Translations under genes and position numbers: made by a program | The notes under the pieces: generated by a model | The model's input: the letters and a program-made list of their open reading frames with translations, nothing else | Told to the model about the DNA's origin: nothing | Database searches by the model: none | Shown: positions 23,185-33,180 of the stretch, in pieces | Position numbering within the stretch: the stretch's first letter is position 1 | How the letters are laid out: each line of letters opens with the position of its first letter | Source: Sindora glabra | Lineage: Eukaryota; Streptophyta; Magnoliopsida; Fabales; Fabaceae | NCBI GenBank assembly: GCA_020226215.1 | Contig: CM035226.1 | Span: 92,590,895 to 92,654,894, forward strand | Length of the DNA: 64,000 bases | Direction: 5' to 3'

Positions 23185-23560
23185 TCAATAAATCATTATA
23201 GTGAAAACTGAAAGAGACAATGATCTAAAATAGGAAGGGGGGCACGTGGGATAGGGAAGCCTAGAGCATAAGATACATTGCACAAAAACAAAGCAGCAGA
23301 TAAGAGGAATGGCAGCAAGCAACTTGCAAAGATATGCAGAGCATTTTATCATCATATTATTATGAGATTGTCTGTCTGTCTCTCTGACTGGCCAGCTTTG
23401 ATCCGAAGCCAATGGGATCCCAAAAGCAAAAATTATATGCAATTTGACACCAAATGCATTGAACTCAGACTAACTAACGCACAATATCATATCATATCTG
23501 ATTTAATTTTTTACAGATCGTGGTTTCCCAGATTCCAATATCCCATCTTCTCTCTGTGAA
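23185..23560. other. Conserved island in segment C, unidentified
   Basis: A stretch of more balanced composition, nearly identical to 50932-51330. It includes GGGGGGCACGTGGGATAGGG (a G-box core) and a CTGTCTGTCTCTCTGACTGG block. Overlapping short frames exist on both strands and are preserved between copies only because the DNA is. It could be an old promoter or untranslated exon. I cannot name it. Confidence 0.4.
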
Positions 23561-23911
23561 TTAAGAACCCTCATTCCCATGCATATATTAATTGATTCCC
23601 CTCTATGGTAATGCTTTGGTGTCTTTTCTTTCTTTACACAGAGGTTCATTGACCCAAAAGAAAGAGAATGGGACATTTTCGAAGGGGAAACTAGAGAATA
23701 GAACCTTTTCAAAATTGAAAAAATAAAAAACTAACAAGTTTAGGATGGAAAATGAATGTAAGATACTTATAAAAAAAAAAAATCTAAACCTACGCCTCCT
23801 GTACTCACACCGAGCTTATTCATGAAATTGAAACGGTGAGAATTAGGATTGGAAAAATGGCCCCGCATTCTGCTGGTATGAGACGAATATGGAGCGCAGA
23901 AAGTGTAAGGT

Positions 23912-25190
23912 TCCGTTTCACTTAATAAATAAGTTATTTTATAATTTATTGATCTAATTAAATAATTTATAAATTAACTTCTAATTTTTAAAAATATTTC
24001 TCACACTAACTTATAAATTATAAGTTACTTAAAGTAACTATTTAAAGTAATTTATAAATTATAAACTACTTAAAGTAACTATTTAGAGTAATTTATAAGT
24101 TCTGATTTAATAAATTATCTAGAGTAACTTATAATTTATAAGTTAAGCTTTTACTCCCTCCATTCCTTTTTATTTGTAACATTTTAAAGAATTTTTTAGT
24201 TCTTTTTTATCTGTCATTTTAGAATTCTAATAAAGTATTAAAAAATTTTAAAGTAACTACTTAGAGTAGTTTATAAGTTCTGATTTAATAAATTATCTAG
24301 AGTAATTTATTACTTATAAGTTAAGCTCCTACTCTCTCCGTTCCTTTTTATTTGTAACATTTTAAAGAATTTTTTGGTTCTTTTTTGTTTATCACTTTAA
24401 AATTTTAATAAAGTATTGAATGTTCTTTTTTTAAATTTATCATTTTTTTATTAATAAATATTTTATTATTTTACACTATTAACTCACTTGTATTTATTTC
24501 TTTACATTTTTCTTTTTATTTTCAATTATCTTGAATTTTGTGCATAAAGGGTAATCTTATAAAATTTACTAATAATACATAAATTAAACTACTTTATTAA
24601 TATATGTGAAGTTAATTAATAGTGATAGATAAATAAAAATGGAGGGAGTATTTTTTTAAATTCTTTCCAAATCTATCATTATTTTTTTTATTAATTTACA
24701 ACTCATATCCTTCATAATATAAATCTAAATAAATTTTATAAAATATAATTAATTTAATTTTAATGTAATTATATCCTAATTTTAAATTATAAATATATAT
24801 ATATATGTAAATAAATAATATCATAAGATATAATTAACTATATTTTAAGTAATTATAATTTTATTATGAATAATAAAATAAAAATTATATAAGTAAATAA
24901 ATATATAAGTTTATAAAATATAATTAATTATTAAATATTATAATTTTATTTTAAAATTTTTAATTATTTTAATATAATTTAATTTTTAGATAAGTATAAA
25001 TTATTTTAATTATATATCTATTTCTATTAATATATCATTCTATGTCATTTTATAATTTTAACTAATTTAACATCTAATTTTTATAAAATACTTTAATTAA
25101 TTTATCAGTTATCAGTTATTAATTATAAACTATCAGTTATTAACTAGTTTATCATTTATCAACTAACTTATAAGTTATCAGTTAACTTAT
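23912..25190. mobile_element. 1.3 kb AT-rich insertion with ATAAGTTA ends, in segment C copy 1
   Basis: The C copy 2 sequence near 52400-52440 passes from GAGAAAGTC to TAGCTTAGTCTG with only about 35 unrelated bases. Here the gap is filled from GGTTCCGTTTCACTTAATAA to TCAGTTAACTTATATAG. Both ends are rich in ATAAGTTA / TAACTTAT words, suggesting decayed inverted ends of a MITE-like element. A Stowaway-like element is nested inside (24154-24648). The family is unknown. Confidence 0.5.
24154..24648 (+). mobile_element. Stowaway-like MITE with internal tandem duplication
   Basis: Begins CTCCCTCCATTCC and ends GGAGGGAG in inverted orientation, with TA on each side (24152-24153, 24649-24650). The start of the element plus about 80 bp of upstream flank is repeated after roughly 180 bp (CTCTCTCCGTTCC near 24331), so a segment spanning the insertion border was duplicated after insertion. 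Confidence 0.8.
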
Positions 25191-25702
25191 ATAGCTTAGT
25201 CTGTGCAAATGTGAATAGGCCAACAATCATTTTATATAAATAATATATATATTTAATTATAGTAAAAATGATATAATATATTAAATATTTAATAATTTAA
25301 TCCAATGCAATTTGTAAATTATAAATTATGAGGATCAATTTGTGAGCTATTATTTTTATATATAAACTATAATTTTTTTAATTATAATAAAAATAATTCA
25401 ATATGTTAAAGTTCCAATAACTTAACTTAATATTATTAATTGCAAAATATGCAGTACGTCTACGAGCTTGGTGGAGTGCAAGACGGGATAAGCCTACTAT
25501 TTTTAATCCATTAAAAATATAAATTTATATAAATAAATTCTTATAGATCTGACTCATTTAGGCCTGCTTTGCATCTGAAAATTATTTATGTGTTTCTCCA
25601 GTTTTATGTGGCAGAGTAGATTAGTGTATTAATAAGAGATTGTTAGGTACAAGGGTAATAAAATTCTATATTAATATAAGCTATGGTTTTTCATTTTTGC
25701 AG

Positions 25703-25991
25703 AATCGTGGGGCTTTCTAATAGGTTTTGCAATTAGTTTGAAATGCGAATATCACTGAAGTTTGGGTTGGTGAAGATTCCAGAATGGCTATTCATATTTG
25801 TTCTAAGAATTAACCTGTTAGTAGATTAAGGACATTCTCTTCTAAATTATTCGGAGGAAGTTAAAATTTCTCATATCAATTATGAAAGTAATTATATTAT
25901 TGATTGCTTGGATTTTCATGCCCAAATTTTAAATGTTGGTAATTTTGTGTTCATGACTCCCCGTAATGAATATGATTATTTAATATTATAA
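25703..25991 (+). pseudogene. RNase H-like (RVT_3 type) fragment, copy 1, broken
   Basis: A frame reads ITEVWVGEDSRMAIHICSKN and then, after a one-base shift, VKISHINYESNYIIDCL (25860-25991) to a TAA. This matches the order of plant RNase H-like domains: the EVWVExDS strand with its acidic residue, then the xxISHxxxExNxxAD helix. Such domains occur in LINE polyproteins and in host RNase H-like genes, and I cannot tell which this was. Stops and the frameshift make it dead. Copy 2 at 52945-53275 keeps a longer frame. Confidence 0.6.
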
Positions 25992-26319
25992 GATATTATC
26001 AAAATCAACAAAATATTTTTGGTTAAAGTGGTATATAATATTCATTGAAAATTTTGTCTTCTTCTATAATTTGAATTCAATATCTCAACTTTAACTATTC
26101 TTAATATCCTAAAAAATTATTATGTCTCTTTTCTACATATTATTTGGTTTTAATTTGCTTTACCTTTCTTTTTGTTGTTAAAAAAAAAAGAATATAATTA
26201 TAACTCCAAACCTTAAAGATGTGAATGGTATCAATTAATGCTCCGGTACTTACTAAAATATTTTATGAGTTTTTATAAAATTGATGTAAAAATATTTTTT
26301 ATATATAATAATTTACAAT

Positions 26320-26600
26320 ATTTATGTATAAAAGTAAAATTCTTTCTTGTTTATTGTTGTTAGGTCATCAAGAAAGGAAGTTATGCTGTTTTCTGAGATA
26401 TCAACACGCAGAGTGTTGTTGGATTTTGGGAGCTTCTTTGAATGGAATTGATTTCTTTCCCATTTTTAATTCTCAATTTTTATGGTTTCAAAGGCCTTTC
26501 CATATCTGTTAGTGGGTTGCATGGGATTCTTCATATTTTTGGCACAGGGGAATCTTTCTCTTTTCAAGACATGATACGGCTTACCTTTTATAATATAAAA
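26320..26600 (+). other. Conserved island in segment C, unidentified frame
   Basis: Almost identical in copy 2 (53620-53890). The frame reads WILGASLNGIDFF and FNSQFLWFQRPFHIC in both copies, then a stop. Composition is less A/T-rich than the flanks. It may be another broken piece of the gene that gave the RNase H fragment 300 bp upstream, or an unrelated exon. I do not recognise it. Confidence 0.35.
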
Positions 26601-26890
26601 GAGTAGAATATGCTTTTATTTTTTAAAAAATTATTTTTGAAATTTGTATTTTTACATTTAAAAATAATTTTAAATTAAAATAAATAATAGATAGTGATTC
26701 AAATATGAAAAGTCTAATTTAATGATAAAATTATCATGAAAAAAAATAATAAATTAAGAAAATATCTAACTTATTATTTTTTTATAAGTTATAAATTGAG
26801 AAGTAAAGTTTTTTAAAACAGATTGTTAAAAAGAACTTTTATTTTTAAAAATATAAAAATAAAAAATTATTTTCAAAACAAACATATTTT
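26600..26890. mobile_element. Probable MITE with A/T-rich inverted ends
   Basis: The left side (ATATGCTTTTATTTTTTAAA) and the reverse complement of the right side (AATATGTTTGTTTTGAAAAT) are similar, giving imperfect inverted ends around a 290-bp core. A related sequence occurs at 30170-30470. No target duplication could be fixed. Confidence 0.4.
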
Positions 26891-27073
26891 ATATTTTTCT
26901 TCTTGGTAAGTGTCCGTCATTACATAAATATCCTTAATTCCAAAGTTACCATTTTATGTTTTAATAAAAGAGGGGTGCTAGTGATCCTTTTTATTATTAT
27001 TATTGGAAGGTTAACCCATTGCTCGCCCTTCACAGACAATCGGTTGTACAGTTGGTTTAAAGACTCTCCATTG

Positions 27074-27082
27074 TAATATTAT
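27074..27082. repeat. Target-site duplication of foldback MULE, left
   Basis: TAATATTAT is repeated exactly at 28105-28113. Confidence 0.95.
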
Positions 27083-27164
27083 GGTTAAAATATCAAAATA
27101 CACAAATTTCATAAACTATTTTTCGCTTTACTGCAGTTTTAAAAGTATTTACCAAAGTACGCAA

Positions 27165-27358
27165 GGCGCCACACTGAATGGCGCTATCAAGCGGTGTAGG
27201 GGCGTTGAAGGCCCCTTTCAACATGGCGCCTTCGTTGAAGCGAATTCGCTGAAAAGTCATAAAAGGGCTGGGAGGCGCCATTTCACTTGGCGCCTCCCAG
27301 CCCTATCTTTATCTTAAAAGAAGGTTGTGGGGTTGGAGGCGCCAATTTAAATGGCGCC
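27165..27358. repeat. GGCGCC hairpin arm, left
   Basis: GGCGCC at 27165, 27225, 27274, 27289, 27338 and 27353. The pairs 27274/27289 and 27338/27353 lie in palindromes with stems of about 17 bp: one flanked by GGGCTGGGAGGCGCC, the other by GGGGTTGGAGGCGCC, each with its complement on the other side. Confidence 0.88.
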
Positions 27359-27466
27359 TCCCAACCCCATTTATAAATTAATAAAATTCTATAAATTTAT
27401 ATATTTATTTATATAATTTTTATTTTATTATATTTTAAATTTTATAATTTTTAAAATATAATAAAA

Positions 27467-27745
27467 TAAAAATTATATAAATAAATATATAAATTTTTTA
27501 TAAAATATAATTAATTTAATTTTAATATAATTATATCTTAATTTTAAATTATAATATATATAAATAATATCATAAAATATAATTAATTATAATTTTATTA
27601 TAAATAAAAATTATATAAATAAATATATAAATTTTTTATAAAATATAATTAATTTAATTTTAATATAATTATATCTTAATTTTAAATTATAATATATATA
27701 AATAATATCATAAAATATAATTAATTATATTTTAAAAATTATAAT
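27467..27745. repeat. ~139-bp tandem duplication in MULE centre
   Basis: Two copies of a unit containing TATAAAATATAATTAATTTA and ATATCTTAATTTTAAATTAT lie between the hairpin arms. Similar words occur in the AT-rich insertion around 24770-24960. Confidence 0.75.
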
Positions 27746-27831
27746 TTTATTATAAATAATAATAAAATAAAAATTATATAAATAAATATATAAATTTATA
27801 GAATTTTATTAATTTATAAATGGGGCTGGGA

Positions 27832-28022
27832 GGCGCCATTTCAATTGGCGCCTCCAGCCCCACAACCTTCTTTTAAGATAAAGAAAGGGCTGGGAGGCGC
27901 CAAGTGAAATGGCGCCTCCCAGCTCTTCTACGACTTGTTAGTGAATTCGCTGTGAAGGCGTTATATTAAAAGGCGCCTTCAGCACCCTTTCACCGTCCGA
28001 TGGCGCCATTCAGTGTGGCGCC
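27832..28022. repeat. GGCGCC hairpin arm, right
   Basis: GGCGCC at 27832, 27847, 27896, 27911, 27972, 28002 and 28017. The arm is the inverted counterpart of 27165-27358, including the CTTCTTTTAAGATAAAG linker. Confidence 0.88.
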
Positions 28023-28104
28023 CTGCGTATTTTAATAAATACTTTCGAAACTACAGTAAAGCGAAAAATAGTTTATGAAATTTACGTATTTTAATATTTT
28101 AACC

Positions 28105-28113
28105 TAATATTAT
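28105..28113. repeat. Target-site duplication of foldback MULE, right
   Basis: TAATATTAT matches 27074-27082. Confidence 0.95.
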
Positions 28114-29099
28114 CCAAAGAGGGACATATTTATGGTTCTAGCTCCATTGTCCACCAAGTGGCCCCTACATTTTCCTCTTTTCCAGCACACTAATTATGGA
28201 AGTTGTGGTAGCTCTTCAAGTAGCATCAAAGGTTATTCTGAGAGAGATTTCTTTATTAAGCTCTTGGAATGTTTTCCCGTTCTCGTCTTCCTGTTATCTG
28301 GGATTTTTTGTTATATCAAAGATGATTCTGAGAGAGATAGATTTCTTTATCGAGGGCATTAGATAGAGTGAGACTATTAGTGTTATTTGTTTTTTAATTA
28401 TAAATTGATTAAAGGTCATTCATTCATTAATTAGATAGAGTGAGACTATTAGTATTATTTCATAATTTTTTGTTATATGAACAAATAGGTTAGTATAATA
28501 TTTCATTAGTTACAAGCAAATTACAAGATATAAGAATATAAAGTCTTCTCATTATAATTATACACATAATTATGAGGTAAAAGGTAAAATAGCAAGATCA
28601 GAAAAGATTAATACTCTTAACTATTTTTTTTTAAAAAAAGTATAAAATTTATTTTTAGTACATGAAGGATATTTTTGGTATTAATTAATTAATTAATTAA
28701 TTTAATTGATCAAGGATTAGTAATATTTTTAAAGATGAATTAATAGAAAATTTTAATTTAAATTTATGTGTAACTTATTTTATAATTTTAATAAATTTTT
28801 ATAAATCTTAAAAAGGATCAGAATAACTTTTTAAATTATAAAAAAATAAATATTATTTTTATAAACCTCAAGGTAGCTCAGCATATTTTTCTCTTGATAT
28901 TAACAGTTGATTGTCAAATACGTGCTTTGCCTACCTACGTTCCATTGGTATTGTCTTTTGAACCTCGCGCTTTGAAAGACAACTGTCAGAAATATAATTT
29001 GTCGGAGCATGTCTTAACTCCCTGCATTTTAGCATTTTCTTTAATTACTCGGAGTTTTGATGGCGCCCCATCAACCGGCGGTTCCCAATCTACATTACT

Positions 29100-29375
29100 T
29101 ATTATTTATTTATCTTAATTAATTAACTTTATTTATATTAAAAAATAATTTAATTTATTTTTAATAAATTTTTTAGAATTATTTATATATATAAAATTTA
29201 AAATAATTAAAAATAAATATAAATATAAATAAATTAAAATATAAAATAATAAAATATTTATTAATAAAAATAAAAAATAAAATTAAAAATTATTTAATAT
29301 TTTATTATAAAATTAAAATAATAATAATAAACAAAAAATTTTAAAATACGTCAAATAAAAAATACAGATGTAATA
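29100..29375 (-). mobile_element. Decayed Stowaway-like MITE
   Basis: The interior (TTTATTTTTAATAAATTTTT, TATATAAAATTTAAAATAATTAAAAATA) matches the interior of 22711-23040 in the same orientation. Ends are too decayed to place exactly and no TA pair can be fixed. Confidence 0.4.
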
Positions 29376-30169
29376 ATTATTACGGTACTCACAGTGAGCA
29401 TTAAACTAGCGAGCAACACGTGTATCGTATTAATGTTTAATCTCAACCGTTGAAACGTTAAGGATGTATCTTAGCCTTTCATTTATTGAGACACACTATC
29501 TGTTGAGTCAATAAATGGAGAAAGAGAATAAATTAGTAAATTGACTATTTTATCCTCATTTCTTTAAAGAACCGTCATCCGACCTTCTCTTAAAATTTCT
29601 GTTATTCTATGTAGTCTTTCAGCTTCTCTATGAATGGTGATCTGAATCATTTTATCCAATCTGAAACCTTTGATCGAAAATTGTCACCATTTGGTCTTCT
29701 TTTGACTAGCAATATAACATGATGATTTGGGAATTTTTCCAGACAAGAAAAAAATGTTTACCTCTTTTCCGAAAGACATTATGACCAGAAAGCAAGCATT
29801 TTTTAAACTCTGTAAACCGATCAATTTATGATCCCAGAAACCAAAAACACACAATTCCTGTTCATTCGTAGTCTAACCAAATAGATTCAAAAGATTAATG
29901 TTCTGATAATTTGTTTAAATTAATTAAGATTCACGAGTTTCCATGGTAATCATGGCATCGAAAAAGAAAGAAAAAAACAATGTCAAAAAATTTTTAAATC
30001 GGCTCATTTGGATTTGTATTGTTTTGCCGTGATGGCAAAGCCTGAATTTACAATTGGGTCTACAATCAGTAGAAAACATTAGAAATGTGTCTGCACCAAA
30101 TTGGAAATATATAATAACTATGGATTGAACATTGAAGCAATTGGAAAAAGGAAATATAAGTTAAAAAAA

Positions 30170-30470
30170 AAAGAAGATATGTTTTTATTTTATATTTTTA
30201 AAAATTATTTTCAAAAATTATTTTTAAATTAAAGTGAAACTAAGATCAGAGTGATTAATACTATAAATAAAAAATATTTTATTTAATTATAAAACTGACA
30301 TTTAAAATAAAAAATAAAATAATTAAAAATTATTTTTATTTCTTTATTTTTAAGTTATACATTAAAAAATAATTTTTAAAAACAGATTATCAAACAGATA
30401 TTTTTAGTTTTAAAAACAAAAAATAGAGAATTATTTTTAAAAATAAAAAACCAACAGGCCCTAAATTTAC
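30170..30470. mobile_element. Probable MITE related to 26600-26890
   Basis: A/T-rich sequence with imperfect inverted ends: left ATGTTTTTATTTTATATTTT; right, on the other strand, CTGTTGGTTTTTTATTTTTA. It shares blocks with 26600-26890, including the AAAACAGATTAT(C/T)AAA word. Borders are approximate. Confidence 0.35.
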
Positions 30471-31179
30471 AAAAAGAGGAACCAAACGAAGATGATAATT
30501 GCAAACTGGTGGAAGAATTTTCCCCTTCCTTCCATTTCGGTTTCGGAAACAAATACAAGTAATGCCTGCTTTATCTCCGCTCTAGAGATTATCATTGTCT
30601 GAGGGGCTAAACGTCTTTTTCTTTTTTGTGGGGTGGGGGGAAGTTATGATCAAGAGTGACCGCCACCAGAAAACTGTTTGGCCACGTGTAAACAAGCCCA
30701 TCCATCTCTCACTTAGTGACAAAAATTATATCTTGTGGGTGCTTGCCAAAAGAGAACAAAGCCCCCGCATTTATCTAATCCCAGCAAAACAAATTCTCTG
30801 AAATTAGAAATTGCACATGATCTATTTCGTTGAGTACAGGGCACTGCAAGTCGCATTTGCAACAAACCCCTTGTGATGAATTAATCAGCTGTTTAGGTTT
30901 CTCATTGTGTTTCATTTGAAGTCAATAATAAGTCATATTAATACCTTGAAAAGGTATAAAAAGGTTTGTTTTATGAATGAGCATCCTCTCAGAGATGATA
31001 AATTTTGAAGAAAAATAAATATAATTTTTTAAAAAAATTGTGAATTCTAATAAAAACAGTTAATCCCAAAATAAAAATTACTTTTATATTCCCAAAAAAA
31101 AAGTATAAAAATGATAAAAAAAAAAGAGAGTTTAGGTCCATATTTAATTCACTTACATTTGATAGAACTTAAGATCAAA

Positions 31180-32280
31180 AAAAGGTGAATTGGCTTTAAC
31201 AAAAATTAATAATTAAAAAATTTTATTAACAAATTTATGTAAAACTGTGAAGAGCAATAGAGAAAATATGTTATTTTAAAAATATGAAAAGATTTTGCTA
31301 AGATAATAAATATCTTAAAAGTATATAAAAAATAATTTCTTTGAGAAACTTAATATAAAAATTGTGTATATGCTTTTTCTTGAAATAATGAATAAAATTT
31401 TTGAAATGATAAATATAAAAGAGTAAGGAAGAATAATGACACTAAAAATTTTCTATAGAGGTTCGATAGTTTAAAAGAAATATCTTTTGGTCCTACTTTC
31501 TTCTCAAACTATTAAGTTTTGCTTAGGGTATCCACTCTTTTTTAATTAAAAATTATAACACTTAGATTTATAAAATCTTCCTAGTTCTATTGAAATTTCA
31601 AAATTACCTAACTTTATAAGATTCACTAATATACACTAGAATTCCAACAAATTCACAAAGAAGACTTTCTCACAATCTCACTAGGAGATTTTACATGCTT
31701 TCTTTCTAGAACACTCAGAAAATGAATAAGCAAGTTTTGGATCAAGAGAAAATTCACTAGAGCTTTCACTAAAAGGAGAAGAATGAGAGTGTGATTTTGC
31801 AATTGCAAGTTATAACTTAATTGCTTGGTATATCTTCTTCAAATGAAATAAAGCCTATTTATAAGAAAAATTGGATGAAAGTGTCCTTATTTCCCAGTAA
31901 ACTTGTCCAACAAGCTTTCTTTACCTTCCATGTGCTTAATATTTGAATTTGAATTAAGTAGAACCAGCTTTTATTACTTTGTTACATCAAGCAAGAAATT
32001 CATTCAAAATTTTTGCTACAAATTTGAATTTTGACTCTAACATTGATTAAAACATGGTAAATAGTAATTTGTACCTCCTAAACAAGATAATTGAAACTTT
32101 TGAATAACAAAATATTATTTTTATCAATTATACACATGTAGGAAATATGTAAATTTGAATTTCCCTCTTATATATTTGAATTTTCCACTTCATATTTTGA
32201 AATTCCCTCTCAAAATTTTATCCAATGGTTAAAATTAAATTTACATTTGATATAAGCCATTGGATTTTAAAATTCTAGCC
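31180..32280 (-). mobile_element. LTR-like or old transposon remnant
   Basis: The stretch has a TATA signal on the minus strand (TATAAATAGGC around 31852-31862). Near 31440-31480 it has a block (TTTTCTATAGAGGTTCGATA) resembling the TATAGTGGTTCGG motif of some plant LTRs. Related, shorter sequence occurs near 1780-1960 and 34370-34510. No second LTR, primer site or polyprotein is seen, so a solo or degraded LTR is only one reading. Confidence 0.3.
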
Positions 32281-32286
32281 TATAAG
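32279..32286. repeat. Target-site duplication of hAT element, left
   Basis: CCTATAAG, matching CCTATAGG at 33181-33188 with one change. Confidence 0.75.
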
Positions 32287-33180
32287 TAGGGCCATGTCTT
32301 TTGGTAGGCAAATAAGGCACTTACTTTAGGCCTCCAATTTTTCTTAGGCCCCATTTATAAATTTCTTCATTTTGTATAGCTATTAGCCAATTAGTTGAAC
32401 TTTAAATCCAACAATAATTATTCTTTTTGAAATTATTTATATAGTCATTACCTTTGATTTTACAATTTCTAACTAATTAGGGAATAATTATCGATTTATT
32501 CTCTAATTAGTTGTAGATTTTTTGTATAACTATATAAAATAAATGACTAATGATTATAAAAAAAATTAGTTATACATTAGTAATTCAACATTAATTATAT
32601 ATTAGTAATCCAATGGTAATATTTTATTTGCACATTATTACCAATTAATAATTTTTAATATTATAATTTATAATAGTCATTTTTTAACTATTTATACCAT
32701 AAATTTTTAATATTTTCTCTTCAAATTTTCTTAACTCTCACAGTTTGTTCTCTTTTCTCACTCTTATCTTCATATTCTTTTAAAGTGACTTCTCAATGTG
32801 AATTGATATCAAATTGTTGTATAGATAGTACGACATGCAATCCTCTTTGTTTTCAAGTTTTCAGATTCTATAATGTTATAATTTTTTTCTATTTACTTTG
32901 CACATCTATTTTATTAATATTTTTATTGTTGTTGTTATTTTATTTTATTGTTATATTTTGTAGCAATAGAAGATGTCCAATAGAAAGTATGAATCTAACT
33001 TTGAAAAATTAAAGAAAAAAAGAAATGTTGAAAAGTTAATTCAATCTCGACATGGTACTCTTAATAAATTTATTACTATTTATAAAAGAATGTAACAACT
33101 AGTTCAATTGATGATTTATATTATATTAGGCCTCTTTAATAATTTTGCTTAAGATTATAAAATGTCTAGACACAGTCCTG
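32287..33180 (+). mobile_element. 894-bp non-autonomous hAT element
   Basis: The left end reads TAGGGCCATGTC. The right end, on the other strand, reads CAGGACTGTGTCTAGACATT. The 8-bp flanks agree at seven of eight positions, the hAT length. An internal exon remnant (32973-33095) encodes a basic hAT-type N-terminus. The rest of the transposase is absent, so this is an internal-deletion derivative. Its copy at the window start shares the right border, so the insertion predates the large duplication. Confidence 0.75.
32973..33095 (+). pseudogene. hAT transposase N-terminal exon remnant (TTF-type protein)
   Basis: A 40-codon frame starts MSNRKYESNFEKLKKKRN, continues EKLIQSRHGTLNKFI and stops. 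A polypyrimidine tract and TTTTGTAG acceptor precede it, as expected for a second exon. The pattern (short polar start, KKK(K/R) cluster, EELIxSQKGxLxKF) is the usual beginning of plant TTF / ZMYM1-like hAT transposases. Their zinc finger and RNase H-fold core should follow but are missing. Confidence 0.5.

Larger units (their letters stand above)
21640..26985. repeat. Duplicated segment C, copy 1
   Basis: Matches 49765-54277. It contains two conserved islands (23185-23560 and 26320-26600), an RNase H-like fragment (25703-25991) and several insertions absent from the other copy. The bases 21640-22700 are A/T-rich, with no feature that can be supported. The match ends at GAGGGGTGCTAGTGATC. Confidence 0.85.
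27083..28104. mobile_element. 1,022-bp foldback MULE with GGCGCC hairpin arms
   Basis: It begins GGTTAAAATATCAAAATAC and ends TTTTAACC, with perfect 9-bp flanks TAATATTAT. The outer ~85 bp are inverted repeats, followed by GGCGCC-rich arms (27165-27358; 27832-28022) that are also complementary, and an A/T-rich centre that continues the inversion. Nearly the whole element is one long inverted repeat. It has no coding capacity. The same termini and arms mark 7421-8172 and the large PMD-bearing MULE. A transcript across it would form a long hairpin, a possible small-RNA source. Confidence 0.95.
28114..31170. other. Unique AT-rich spacer between the two large copies
   Basis: No gene is recognised. 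Mixed-composition stretches at 28130-28380, 28860-29110, 29380-29960 and 30590-30900 could be relics of genes or promoters. The last contains GGCCACGTGT (a G-box core). None has a coherent multi-exon reading that I can name. TTAA repeats occur at about 28682-28702. Confidence 0.5.

Noticed and set aside
30595..30801. 68-codon plus-strand frame near a G-box core
   Set aside because: No domain, no splice context and no copy elsewhere; the frame is not supported as a gene.
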